Part shown: positions 34,493 to 42,910 of the stretch, in pieces
Layout: every line of letters begins with the position of its first letter
Position numbering within the stretch: position 1 is the first letter of the stretch
NCBI GenBank assembly: GCA_025350695.1
Contig: JANXXI010000247.1
Span: 42,543-106,542, forward strand
DNA length: 64,000 bases
Origin: Acidobacteriota bacterium
GTDB lineage: Bacteria; Acidobacteriota; Terriglobia; Bryobacterales; Bryobacteraceae
Direction of reading: 5' to 3'
Made by a program: the position numbers and the translations under genes
The notes under the pieces: generated by a model
Database searches by the model: none
What the model saw: the letters and a program-made list of their open reading frames with translations, nothing else
Told to the model about the DNA's origin: nothing

Positions 34493-35504
34493 ACGTCACG
34501 TCAAGCATCAACCGGACCACAGCCGCTTCGTTTGGACTGCTCCTGCGCTGAACTATACAGCCGCGAAGCCTTCTTACAAGAAGTGCCCATCGCGGGTGAA
34601 GGCTGTCCCGATCTCCAAATCAAACGCTCTTCCACCCGGTGAATGCGCAGGCGCATTCCTCAGGCCCTTGCGCCAATGCGCAACACTTAACCAGCAAATA
34701 ATTGTTGTCGCCATCTCGACAAACACCGCGCCTTACGGTTCAGCGACGGCAAATCCAGCTACCCGAGCCAATTCGTGGTTGAGTTGCAAGCGAAGCCAGA
34801 AGCCCGCGCGCTGCTGCCAATCGCCTTTTCGAGACGTATGTGATTCAAATCGTCCTCATCCAACATCGCTTACAGGGCAGCGGTCTCACCAAAGACCTTC
34901 ATTCCCCGAACGCCGCCGCTAAATGTTGGTCGTGTTCCGAACTGCCGCTATTCGATCCGCAAGAGAACATGCCCGAAAGCGACTTTGCCCGGTTTACATC
35001 GCTGCCGCGATGCTTTTCGGGTTCATGATCTAAATAAAGCGCGACGCTGATTCGAACCAATTCCGCGACGGACTGGTTCCGGAGCTTCGAGAGGCGCGTA
35101 CTTGAGTCCTAATCATTCCGTCATGATCACGAGTTATCACACAGGAAGGCATCAAGTTCCCCGCCCAATGCAATGATCCGCCAATTCAATGCAAATTCTC
35201 GTCAATTGAAAACCCAAGAATCCAACCATTTTTTATTCGCGTTCATTCGCGTTTATCTGCGGCCAATAATCCAACCGATCCTAGCCATGAAACGTCTCTA
35301 CCGCCAATGTAACCCACATTTAACCGGATCCGGCAAACCAACACTCGCGTTAACTCGCGGCCCATCAATAAATCTCCGATCACAGATCATTTCCCAATCC
35401 CCCGAAAAGCTGCAAACCCCAAATAACCCATCAATTACAGCCCGCCCGCCACCACCCCCGACGCCCCGCCGGCTTCCAACCCCATGCCACAATAGAAAGC
35501 GAGT
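34493..35504. other. Gene-poor region, possibly decayed sequence
   Basis: About 1 kb without a gene I can support. Short open stretches exist on the plus strand (for example 34724-34840, reading RALRFSDGKSSYPSQFVVELQ in one frame) but are interrupted and lack ribosome sites. This gives the impression of decayed coding sequence of unknown origin. Around 35235-35270 there is a phrase built on repeats of TTCGCGTT/TTTATCTGCGG, a kind of low-complexity motif I associate with intergenic DNA in this phylum. No terminator, tRNA or mobile-element ends are seen. Confidence 0.4.
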
Positions 35505-35536
35505 AGGGCGGCTATCCCCATCCGGGAAGCCGCCCT
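35505..35536 (+). promoter_or_regulatory. Perfect hairpin in the leader of the SEC-C gene
   Basis: AGGGCGGCT at 35505-35513 is exactly complementary to AGCCGCCCT at 35528-35536 with a 14-nt loop. It lies 29 bp ahead of the ATG at 35566 and just downstream of a possible -10 (CACAAT). There is no T run, so it is not an intrinsic terminator in either direction. An mRNA-stability or protein-binding leader structure is possible. Confidence 0.45.
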
Positions 35537-35565
35537 TCCGCATTTCGAACAACAAGGAGAATCCC

Positions 35566-36104
35566 ATGTCATCCACCCCGCAAATCGAAGCCAATCGCGC
35601 CAACTCACAGCTATCCACCGGCCCCCGCACTCCCGAAGGCAAAGCCGCGTCGTCCTCCAATTCCACAAAACTCGGCTTCTACGCCAAACAGGCCGTGCTC
35701 CTCACCCCCGAAGACCATGCCGATTTCCAGGCTCTCGACTCCGCTTACGCCTACGAACTCCGCCCCTATTCACCTGTCGAACGGACGCTTTTCCGCCAAG
35801 TCGCCTCGCCGCCTGGAACATCGAACGCGCCAATCGCCTCGAAGCCCAACTCGCCGCAAACCGCGCCGAACGAAATTTCCACAAATGCCTCAAGGAGTTA
35901 CGTGCTTCGCAAGCCACCCGGCCAGCGCCGCAATCAAATTCGCAAAACAAACCCAATTACGTGGTCAACGCAAACGGCTCCAATGTCCGAATCCTGAACC
36001 TGGGCCGTAACGAACCCTGCCCGTGTAACTCAGGCCGCAAATGCAAACACTGCTGTTTGGACAACGAACCCAATTCCGGGGACATCACAGCTCATGCCGC
36101 TTAG
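35566..36104 (+). pseudogene. ANRAN/STGPRTPEGKA-family protein with C-terminal SEC-C zinc motif, frameshifted
   Basis: An AAGGAG six bases before ATG 35566 fixes the start. The first 80 residues (IEANRANSQLSTGPRTPEGK, then LGFYAKQAVLLTPEDHADF and YSPVERTLFRQV) match a family I know as widespread in Acidobacteriota, of unknown function. Near 35806 the frame must change. One base seems missing, after which the sequence runs on as AAWNIERANRLEAQLAANRA and ends in LGRNEPCPCNSGRKCKHCC, a SEC-C zinc-binding motif like the SecA C-terminus. The joined product would have about 179 residues and stop at 36104. The break is either a real mutation or a sequencing error; without it the protein loses its zinc motif and gains an unrelated tail to 35997. 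Confidence 0.72.
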
Positions 36105-36189
36105 GAAATTACTTACCAGCCACGCGCCAAGGACTAACATGCAGCCTTGGTCTAACGCCTTCCATACCCACCTGCGCTATTCTCCACTA

Positions 36190-37173
36190 ATGCGCCGCCT
36201 CTTCCTCGCCCTAATCTTGTTACCGTTCCTGCACGCCCAGTGGATCATGCAACCCGCCCCCACCACCGCAGGTCTGCGAGGTATCCACGCCTTGAACTCC
36301 GACCTTGCCTGGACCAGCGGCACAAACGGCACAATCCTCCGCACCACAAATGGCGGCCAAACCTGGCAGAATTGCAGCATCCCATCCGACGCTGAGCAGC
36401 TCGACTTCCGCGCGGTCCAAGCCTTTAACGAAACCAGCGCCATCATCATGTCTGCCGGCAAAGGCGACCTATCCCGTATCTACAAAACCACTGACGCCTG
36501 CCGCACCTGGAAGCTGCTGTTTACGAATCCGGATAAGGAAGGCTTCTGGGACGCGCTTCAGTTCAGCACTGCGAATTTCGGTGTTGTGTTGGGCGATCCT
36601 GTCGACGGCCATTTCCCTATTTTCGTAACCTCAAACGGCGGTAAGGGTTGGCGGCGTCTTGCCAACGATCATGTTCCGAAAGCCAAGGAAGGGCAGGCGA
36701 TCTTCGCCGCCAGCAACAGCTCTCTTTTCATTGGAAGCAAAAACCAGAAGATCTACTTTGTCACCGGAGGCGGGGCAAACGAACTGATCGAAGTTAACCT
36801 GAAATCCGCGAAGCCAACAGCGACAAACCTGCCCGGACTGGCACTAGGACCAACCGCCGGAGCATTTTCGCTGGGCGTCAGAACCCAAGGTGGACGAATG
36901 GTGACAGTCACCGTAGGGGGCGACTACAAATTGCCCGGCCAAACCAAAGACACAGCATCTTCCGCCGTCCAACCACCCAGCGGATTCCGCAGCGCCGTCG
37001 CCTATGATACAGCAGCCAAACACTGGATCGCAGTCGGCCCGAACGGTACCGACATTTCCACCGACGACGGCGTCACCTGGCGCGCCCAACCCGGCGCCGA
37101 ACAGAACTGGAACGCCCTATCGCTCCCCTTCGTGGTTGGCCCCAAAGGCCGCATCGGCAAACTGACCCGTTAG
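36190..37173 (+). CDS. Exported YCF48/BNR-repeat-like protein
   Basis: The product has 327 residues from ATG 36190, chosen because it gives a clean signal peptide (MRRLFLALILLPFLHAQ); an in-frame ATG at 36094 adds an unlikely extension. The mature part is a beta-propeller built from BNR/YCF48-type repeats: TSGTNGTILRTTNGGQTW, RIYKTTDACRTWK, VTSNGGKGWRRL and ISTDDGVTWRA. Plant and cyanobacterial YCF48 helps photosystem II assembly; in bacteria without photosynthesis such propellers are mostly of unknown, probably binding or assembly, function. The gene stands alone and ends 4 bp from the convergent arsR-like gene. Confidence 0.78.
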   Translation: MRRLFLALILLPFLHAQWIMQPAPTTAGLRGIHALNSDLAWTSGTNGTILRTTNGGQTWQNCSIPSDAEQLDFRAVQAFNETSAIIMSAGKGDLSRIYKTTDACRTWKLLFTNPDKEGFWDALQFSTANFGVVLGDPVDGHFPIFVTSNGGKGWRRLANDHVPKAKEGQAIFAASNSSLFIGSKNQKIYFVTGGGANELIEVNLKSAKPTATNLPGLALGPTAGAFSLGVRTQGGRMVTVTVGGDYKLPGQTKDTASSAVQPPSGFRSAVAYDTAAKHWIAVGPNGTDISTDDGVTWRAQPGAEQNWNALSLPFVVGPKGRIGKLTR

Positions 37174-37177
37174 GATA

Positions 37178-37507
37178 CTACTCCTCTTCCTCGGCCAGCA
37201 AATGACCCAACCGATCCAGCCTGCACTCCCACAGGGAACGTCGCTCTCCAATCCATTGCTCGGCGAGCGAAAGCCCCGCCGTTTCCAGCCGGCAAGTGCG
37301 CACGCGCCCAACCTTTTCGGTATGCACCAATCCACTCTCTTCGAGCAGCTGCAAGTGCTGCGCAACGGCCGTTAGGGTGATCGCAAGCGGTCCCGCCAAC
37401 CGCGAAACGGATACAGGGCCTTGGCTCAACTTCTCTACAATCGCCCGGCGCGTGGGGTCGCCAAGAGCGTGAAACACTCGGCCAATGTTCGCTTTCGTAT
37501 TGCGCAT
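37178..37507 (-). CDS. ArsR-family winged-helix repressor
   Basis: The 109-residue protein has a winged helix at about 10-80: FHALGDPTRRAIVEKLSQGPVSVSRLAG is the family start, and TAVAQHLQLLEESGLVHTEKVGRVRTCRL contains the recognition helix and wing. The metal-binding cysteines of true ArsR/SmtB are absent, so it belongs to the large subset paired with SRPBCC proteins. It is the second gene of a two-gene minus-strand operon, 3 bp after the SRPBCC gene. It probably represses its own operon through the two operator-like repeats at 38008-38064. Confidence 0.9.
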   Translation of the reverse strand: MRNTKANIGRVFHALGDPTRRAIVEKLSQGPVSVSRLAGPLAITLTAVAQHLQLLEESGLVHTEKVGRVRTCRLETAGLSLAEQWIGERRSLWECRLDRLGHLLAEEEE

Positions 37508-37510
37508 ACT

Positions 37511-37984
37511 TCAGCTTGGGAATTCAGTCGACAATCGTTCCAGCAACTTCCGCCATCCAGCCTCTCGCATCGCGGGGCCATCGGCGCCCTCAAAGAAAGC
37601 GCCCTGGTGTGTGCAGATCAGCTCCGTCCCTTGGCCCGCAGGCAAAAGCTCAATCGTCACTAGAGACGCTGAAATACGCTTGTCTCCAAAGGACATCGTC
37701 GAGCCACTAACCACGCGACGTCCCGGAACGATGTCCAGATAGATGCCATCAGCCGAAAGCACGACGCCCGCGAAAGGCGTGCCTCCTTTGAAGCGATAGA
37801 CAGCGCGCTCCTGCCCGCCAACGCGAAAATCCATCGCAAAGTCTTCGATGTCGTGGTGATCGCTTTCGGCAAACCATCGGCGCTTCTTGGCTGCATCTGC
37901 GAAAGCCGCAAATACCCGTTCGGGTGAAGCCGGGTAGCTGCGCTGAATAACAAAAGTGTTGTGAATAACGGACGGACGTTCCAT
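37511..37984 (-). CDS. SRPBCC/AHSA1 domain protein
   Basis: The predicted protein has 157 residues of the START-like AHSA1 (Hsp90 ATPase activator homologue) group: TFVIQRSYPASPERVFAAFADAAKKRRWF at the start, a conserved FRVGGQERAVYRF in the middle, and GTELICTHQGAFFEGAD...REAGWRKLLERL at the end. Such proteins form a helix-grip fold with a hydrophobic cavity. In operons with ArsR-type regulators they are common, but their ligands are largely unknown. It is first in the operon, with a good promoter and operator repeats upstream. Confidence 0.9.
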   Translation of the reverse strand: MERPSVIHNTFVIQRSYPASPERVFAAFADAAKKRRWFAESDHHDIEDFAMDFRVGGQERAVYRFKGGTPFAGVVLSADGIYLDIVPGRRVVSGSTMSFGDKRISASLVTIELLPAGQGTELICTHQGAFFEGADGPAMREAGWRKLLERLSTEFPS

Positions 37985-38007
37985 GAAACCTCTCTCCTTT
38001 ATTAGTG

Positions 38008-38064
38008 AAGTACTGACTTCAGTATTGTCCAGGGTTGCTTAATAGTCAAGTAAATACTTCAGTA
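38008..38064 (-). promoter_or_regulatory. Promoter and two ArsR-type operators of the SRPBCC-arsR operon
   Basis: On the minus strand TTGACT (38044-38049) and AATACT (38021-38026) are 17 bp apart. Two 17-bp repeats overlap them: TACTGAAGTATTTACTT (38048-38064, over the -35) and TACTGAAGTCAGTACTT (38008-38024, over the -10 edge and start point). They differ at three central bases. Each contains an inverted core, as expected for a dimeric winged-helix repressor. Binding would block RNA polymerase, giving autorepression. Confidence 0.75.
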
Positions 38065-38160
38065 ATTCTTCTGTAGGTTTCGAGATATCCCCTTCACGTC
38101 CAGAGGACTCCGCAAGAAGGGATGGCGTTTACGGGAGTCCGCTGCTTTGGAACTCGTGTT

Positions 38161-38742
38161 TCACTTCAGATCGACTTGTGTCCCCGACACCACCGGAAGT
38201 TGGAATAGTGAGGATTGATCCTTCAGGATGGATTCGATTTTCTCCGTGCTAACGGCCTTTGAGAAGTAGGCTTTCTTAGCGATGACATTAATCACTCCGT
38301 TGACGGCGTTAGCTGCCCACATCGTTCCACCAGGTCCGCGGATAACCTCGATCCGGGCAACATCCTCAAGCATCAGGTCGTTTTGCTCCCACAGCACGCC
38401 CGAGAAGATATTTGTATAAAAGCCACGGCCGTCAATCAGGACAAGCATTTTCATCGTATAGCGTCCGTTAGAGCCTCTGGCCGAAACAGCCCATTTAGTG
38501 GCATCAATCCGCGCGCCCTGGAATCCCGGAACGATGTCCTCATTCGTAACAACTTATACGGCCGCCGACGACGACATCCGCTGCTGCTTTCTACCAACCG
38601 AACTAACTTCAATGTTCATTAACTCTTCGAGAGACGATTGCGTCAAGTCACGATGGACCGCCCGGCCCTCTTGCGAGCACAACGGCGGAACAAGTCCCAA
38701 AACGATAGATATACAAATTGAATATGGCCGAATCGTGGACAC
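38161..38742 (-). pseudogene. TonB-dependent receptor remnant (signal peptide and plug only)
   Basis: From ATG 38742 one frame reads a signal peptide (to PLCSQ) and the start of an acidobacterial TonB receptor (DLTQSSLEELMNIEVSSVGRKQ). It hits a stop at 38554 and continues in the same frame as VVTNEDIVPGFQGARID and WAVSARGSNGRYTMKMLVLI. The plug core EVIRGPGGTMWAANAVNGVINVI follows, and the frame ends at 38161. Between TNEDI and VPG about 15 residues of the usual plug are missing, and the whole beta-barrel (several hundred residues) is absent. One in-frame stop, one internal deletion and loss of the 3' part make it a clear pseudogene. Confidence 0.82.
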
Positions 38743-38889
38743 TTTACTTCTTCTTGTTGATCGGCGATTGCCTTCAACATTAGTGAATCTTTCCGTGCTT
38801 TCGAGGGTATCGAGGCGATGGCCGAGTGAAATAGAGTTCTCAGTGAAATTCCGCTAAAGATTAGGACCCTTTCACTCGATAGAGGTAAG

Positions 38890-40767
38890 GTGACTCGTTC
38901 TCTTCACACTCCGGTGCTAGCCGACGCGGCCAATGTTCTGGGCGGGCAGATGCACAGCCACCTGAACCGCATGGGTGAAATACTAGGCGCCCGTGGTAAT
39001 GACGTCGACCGTAAGTTCGCCTCGCAGCTCTCAGCGCGCCCCGGATTTAAGGCGGGAGACATTAAGCCTAAGCCGGCCGAACATCACAGTTATGACCCGC
39101 GGCAAAGAACGGCCCTCCTTGCGCTAACGCCTGTGTCCGCTATCCGTTTCTGGCTGAAAGACGGCAACCTGAAAGGGTTTTTTGAGCAGGTATCTTATAG
39201 CGGCCGCCGGTTGGCCAAGTTGAACTTAGCACCAGGCTCTATTGTGAAGGCGCTGGCCACGTATGATGTACTGCTCGATTCTGTATTCGCCAAAATAACG
39301 CCAGCCGAAGCGGCTAATTTTAAATGGGTGCGGGAACAACTGCAGTTTTGCGTGATGCTTACGCTCAACAACGCATACTACCAAGTGCGTGAAGCTGAAG
39401 CCCAAGCTTTCTACGAACTTTTTCGCGATGAGGTCGCCTCGCGTGGCTTGAATGATCTGTATTCCCAATTCCTCGGCACGCTCAAACGCTTTGCGAAGGC
39501 CGACGATGCACGATATCTCTCGTTTGATTCCCCAACGAACGCCTGGACATCCATAGGATTCGCAGGCAAGGCTGAAAGTGAAAGTGGTTCACCGGATACG
39601 AAGTCTCTTCGGCAATGGCTTTCGAAGGCGCGCTGTCAGTCGATTGCGGGTCTGCCGGTTTCCATCGCTTGGGCCGAAAGGGCTTGGAAGGAAAGTACCA
39701 CTCCACGAAAACGTGTGCCGGGAAAAGCTTTGCCCAAGAAACTATCTTGGGTTTGGACAATACCCTTGATTCATGAAGGAGTACTCACCGGAGCTTTCCA
39801 GTTCGCGTTTGAGAAACCCTACGAATGGCTTCCCCGCGAGGAGGAGCTACTTGCCGCCGCCGCGGAACGTTGCGTCGAAGCGGCAGCCAAGGCCCGGCTG
39901 CTCGACGATTTGAGAGCACGCGAAGAACAGATTCGTCACCTGGCGGAACATATGCTCCAGGTTGAAGAAATGGAACGCCGCCGCATCTCAGGCGAACTGC
40001 ACGATGAGGCCGGACAATCCATGCTCTATGTGCGCCTGCAAATGGAGATGATCGAACATGCCATGCCCGCGGAACTTGTTGGTCTTCGTCAAAAAGTACA
40101 GCAAACGCGAGAGGCCACCGAGCGAACCATCATTGAGGTCCGCCGTCTGATCGCCGCGCTGAGTCCCGCTACACTCGAGCAACTCGGACTTGGTCCGGCT
40201 ATGCGACATTTGGTCACAAGATTCAAGCAGTGGTATCCGGCAAAGGTGAAATTGCAATTGGGGAATCTCGAAGGCCTGCCTAAGAAAACAGAAGTCGTGG
40301 TATATCGCTTGGTGCAGGAGTGTTTTAATAACATTTCTAAGCATTCTTCCGCCACCCGTGTAAACATTTCCGCCCAAACTTCCGATGGATTCCTAAGGTT
40401 GATAGTCGAAGACAACGGCATCGGCTTTGACGTTGAGCAAGCCGGTCTAAAACGCGAATCCTTCGGGCTGCAAGGCATGAGGGAACGAGTGGAATTGCTC
40501 GGCGGGCATTGTAAGGTTCTTAGTAAACGAAGAGATGTTCTGAGTAAGAAGAGTGTAGTAACTAGTAAGAACGAAGTAACTAGTAAGAACGAAGTTTTTG
40601 CAAAGTGTGAATCTAGTAGTCCGGCTACGGGGGGCCAGAAGGCCGTCAAAGCGTCACGAGGAGCTCGCTTAACGCGAGGAGGGCGCCCAGAACGGATAAG
40701 AGCCACGAGATCGGGTACTAAGATTTGGATCCAGTTGCCGATTTCCAGAGAGGCGGTTGCAGCCTAA
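38890..40767 (+). CDS. NarL-type sensor histidine kinase (GAF plus HisKA_3/HATPase)
   Basis: The cytoplasmic kinase has 625 residues from GTG 38890 (AGAGG upstream). Residues 80-200 are helical and resemble a sensor globin-like or RsbR-like input. A GAF-like region (about 205-345) and a short coiled coil follow. The dimerisation/phosphoacceptor box is MERRRISGELHDEAGQS with H371. The ATPase has its N box (QECFNNISKHSSA), VEDNGIGFD and SFGLQGMRERV. Between this G box and the last strand (GTKIWIQLPI) an extra segment of about 60 Ser/Lys/Arg-rich residues is inserted, partly built from an 18-bp tandem repeat. The response regulator gene follows 248 bp downstream. No membrane helix, so it senses an internal signal. 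Confidence 0.88.
   Translation: MTRSLHTPVLADAANVLGGQMHSHLNRMGEILGARGNDVDRKFASQLSARPGFKAGDIKPKPAEHHSYDPRQRTALLALTPVSAIRFWLKDGNLKGFFEQVSYSGRRLAKLNLAPGSIVKALATYDVLLDSVFAKITPAEAANFKWVREQLQFCVMLTLNNAYYQVREAEAQAFYELFRDEVASRGLNDLYSQFLGTLKRFAKADDARYLSFDSPTNAWTSIGFAGKAESESGSPDTKSLRQWLSKARCQSIAGLPVSIAWAERAWKESTTPRKRVPGKALPKKLSWVWTIPLIHEGVLTGAFQFAFEKPYEWLPREEELLAAAAERCVEAAAKARLLDDLRAREEQIRHLAEHMLQVEEMERRRISGELHDEAGQSMLYVRLQMEMIEHAMPAELVGLRQKVQQTREATERTIIEVRRLIAALSPATLEQLGLGPAMRHLVTRFKQWYPAKVKLQLGNLEGLPKKTEVVVYRLVQECFNNISKHSSATRVNISAQTSDGFLRLIVEDNGIGFDVEQAGLKRESFGLQGMRERVELLGGHCKVLSKRRDVLSKKSVVTSKNEVTSKNEVFAKCESSSPATGGQKAVKASRGARLTRGGRPERIRATRSGTKIWIQLPISREAVAA
40561..40596 (+). repeat. 18-bp tandem repeat inside the histidine kinase ATPase domain
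   Basis: Two direct copies of ACTAGTAAGAACGAAGTA (the second ends in T) encode TSKNEV twice. Degenerate versions (GAGTAAGAAGAGTGTA and TTAGTAAACGAAGA) precede them from about 40519. The array lies in frame within the extra segment between the G box and the last beta strand, so the segment probably grew by slippage. Confidence 0.75.
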
Positions 40768-41015
40768 CGACGCGATCTTTCGCGTTTCGGGCTGGCAATG
40801 AATTGACACGAGGTCGATTTCTATGCCGGAAACGGGCCCTATGATTTCAGGGACCTGGGTTTGCGTGGCTAAAAGCACTTAGCCACAAGGCGGCATTGCA
40901 GTGGAAACTCTGCCTTAGAAAGAGTTTCAAAGATTGAGTTTGAAAAAAACGTTCAGATCGAAGGTACTTCGCTTCAAGCGAGGATCTTGGAACCTGATTC
41001 TATCGGAAACAACAT

Positions 41016-41681
41016 ATGGCCAAACTTCGAATTTTGTTAGCGGATGATCACACTCTGTTTCGACAAGGCATCCGTACTCTACTATCAGCGGAAGCCGACA
41101 TGGAAGTAATTGGGGAATCTCCCAATGGCGGCGATGCAGTCGAGAAGGCCAATGAGCTGCGTCCGGATGTGGTGTTAATGGATATCCACATGCCCGGACT
41201 GTCCAGTTTTGAAGCAACCCGGCAAATTAAGAAAAACCGTCCTGAAGCAAAGATTCTCTTTCTCACGATGTATGACGACGAAGACTATCTGGTGGAGGGA
41301 ATGGAAGTCGGGGCTGCTGGCTACGTTTTGAAGGATAGCCCTTCTCAACAACTGGTCGCCGCTGTCAGGGATGTCTGCCGTGGTGGCAGCTATCTCAGTC
41401 CGCGGATGCTGTCTCAATTGGTCGACGATTTCCGCTCTCGCATAAAGTCCGCCAACCGTCTGCCACGCTTTGCCACTCTCACCGCTCGCGAACGGGAAGT
41501 GCTGAAGATGTTGGCCGAAGGCAACTCGGTCAAGGAAATCGCCTGCGATCTTAACCTTAGCGTTAAGACCGTGGAGGCGCACAAATTTAACCTGATGCGC
41601 AAGCTTGATATCCATAACAAGGCTCAACTTGTGCAGTACGCAATTCAAAAGAAAATCATTAAAATACCTAACCTGGTCTAA
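41016..41681 (+). CDS. NarL/FixJ-family response regulator
   Basis: The 221-residue protein has a receiver domain (1-120) with acidic pocket D10-D11, phosphoacceptor D56 in VVLMDIHMPG and a conserved YVLKDS lysine. A LuxR-type helix-turn-helix follows (about 150-215, LTAREREVLKMLAEGNSVKEI, LSVKTVEAHKFNLMRKLDI). It is the partner of the HisKA_3 kinase just upstream on the same strand. A strong terminator follows 57 bp after its stop. Targets are unknown. Confidence 0.95.
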   Translation: MAKLRILLADDHTLFRQGIRTLLSAEADMEVIGESPNGGDAVEKANELRPDVVLMDIHMPGLSSFEATRQIKKNRPEAKILFLTMYDDEDYLVEGMEVGAAGYVLKDSPSQQLVAAVRDVCRGGSYLSPRMLSQLVDDFRSRIKSANRLPRFATLTAREREVLKMLAEGNSVKEIACDLNLSVKTVEAHKFNLMRKLDIHNKAQLVQYAIQKKIIKIPNLV

Positions 41682-41737
41682 ATCATACGCCAGCGGCAGG
41701 GTTGATCAACCTACTTGCTGCGACATGAGTACTCCAG

Positions 41738-41791
41738 ACGCCGGAAAAGCGTGGCCTACCAGCCGCTCAAACGCTTCCCGGCGTTTTTCTT
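41738..41791 (+). terminator. Rho-independent terminator after the response regulator
   Basis: ACGCCGGAAAAGCGT and ACGCTTCCCGGCGT form a long stem of about 13 pairs with one small bulge around an 18-nt loop, followed by TTTTTCTTTC. It closes the kinase-regulator transcript. The rest of the gap to 42015 shows no gene. Confidence 0.85.
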
Positions 41792-42015
41792 TCTATTAAG
41801 GAACTCGCGCAAAACGTAGCTGCGCCGGCAAAAAGCTTTCGTATTCCTCGTAACATTTGGCAGCCCTGCCGTCAGGCCCTTCGCCCTCCTAGCCAACCAA
41901 ATTCCTGATCTCCATTTGCCGCAACGATCCCCGCGCCCTTACTCATTCCAATCTGTAGGATCATCGCCAACGAAACCGGTTCCTGCGGTATCATCAGGCA
42001 GAAGAGCCTACTTGA

Positions 42016-42909
42016 ATGAAACCCCTTCTCAATCGTCGCGACCTCCTCGCTGCCGGCGCCCTCGCGCCGCTCGCCGCTCTCGCTCAAACCTCGAGCCGCC
42101 TTCCCATCAAAAAGGGAGTCCTGCTCAGCATGCTCAATCAAAAGCTAAGTTTCAACGAGCGATTCCAACTCGCCAAGGATACCGGTTTTGAGGCCATCGA
42201 GGCCGGCACCGCCGCATCTCTTGAAGAAGCCACCCAGATCCGAAAAGCCTCCGAGCAAACCGGCGTCCCCATACACTCCGTGATGAACATGAGCCACTGG
42301 AAGTATCCACTCTCTTCCTCCGATGCCTCCGTTGTGGCCGAGTCCGTCAAAGGAATGAAAACCAGTCTCGAACAAGCTTCCATGTGGGGCGCCCAAACGG
42401 TCCTGCTTGTGCCCGCCGTCGTCAACGCCCAAACCAGTTATGGCGACGCCTGGACCCGCTCTCAAACCGAAATCCGCAAAATAATCCCCATGGCTGAAAA
42501 GCTTAAAGTCATCATCGCCGTCGAAGAAGTATGGAATAAATTCCTGCTATCGCCTCTCGAATTTGCCCGTTACATTGATGATTTCAAGTCCCCCTGGGTG
42601 CGCGCCTACTTTGATGTTGGTAACGTCGTCCTCTATGGCTACCCGCAGGATTGGATCCGCACTCTTGGTAAACGCATCATCCGGCTGCATCTCAAAGACT
42701 TCACCTTCCGCCGCGACCCCACCGTCAAGAAGACCGTTGCCGACTGGGTCAACCTTCGGGATGGCGAAATCGATTGGAAACAAATCCACGCCGCGCTGAA
42801 AGACATCGGCTACTCTGGTTTCGCCACAGTCGAACTGGGCGGCGACGGCCAAGCGGACTATCTGAAGGACGTCAACCGCCGCTTTGAACTAATTCTGAAC
42901 GGGGAATGA
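42016..42909 (+). CDS. Exported sugar-phosphate isomerase/epimerase-like TIM-barrel protein
   Basis: The predicted protein has 297 residues and a twin-arginine signal (NRRDLLAAGALAPLAALAQ). The body is an AP-endonuclease-2/xylose isomerase-like TIM barrel. Expected metal-site strands are VIIAVEEVWNKF, VRAYFDVGNVVLYG, IIRLHLKDF and FATVELGGDG, each with its acidic or histidine ligand. Such Tat-exported barrels are common in Acidobacteriota and Planctomycetes and are thought to act on sugars, though few have been tested. The next gene, sppA, starts 1 bp after the stop, so the two are probably co-transcribed, perhaps by chance of packing. Confidence 0.85.
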   Translation: MKPLLNRRDLLAAGALAPLAALAQTSSRLPIKKGVLLSMLNQKLSFNERFQLAKDTGFEAIEAGTAASLEEATQIRKASEQTGVPIHSVMNMSHWKYPLSSSDASVVAESVKGMKTSLEQASMWGAQTVLLVPAVVNAQTSYGDAWTRSQTEIRKIIPMAEKLKVIIAVEEVWNKFLLSPLEFARYIDDFKSPWVRAYFDVGNVVLYGYPQDWIRTLGKRIIRLHLKDFTFRRDPTVKKTVADWVNLRDGEIDWKQIHAALKDIGYSGFATVELGGDGQADYLKDVNRRFELILNGE

Positions 42910-42910
42910 A

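Noticed and set aside
34470..34922. 150-codon plus-strand frame after the permease pair
   Set aside because: It starts inside the end of the permease gene in another frame, has poor composition and no ribosome site.
40561..40596. Possible CRISPR-like direct repeats
   Set aside because: Only two adjacent 18-bp units with no spacers, in frame within a protein gene; a slippage repeat, not an array.
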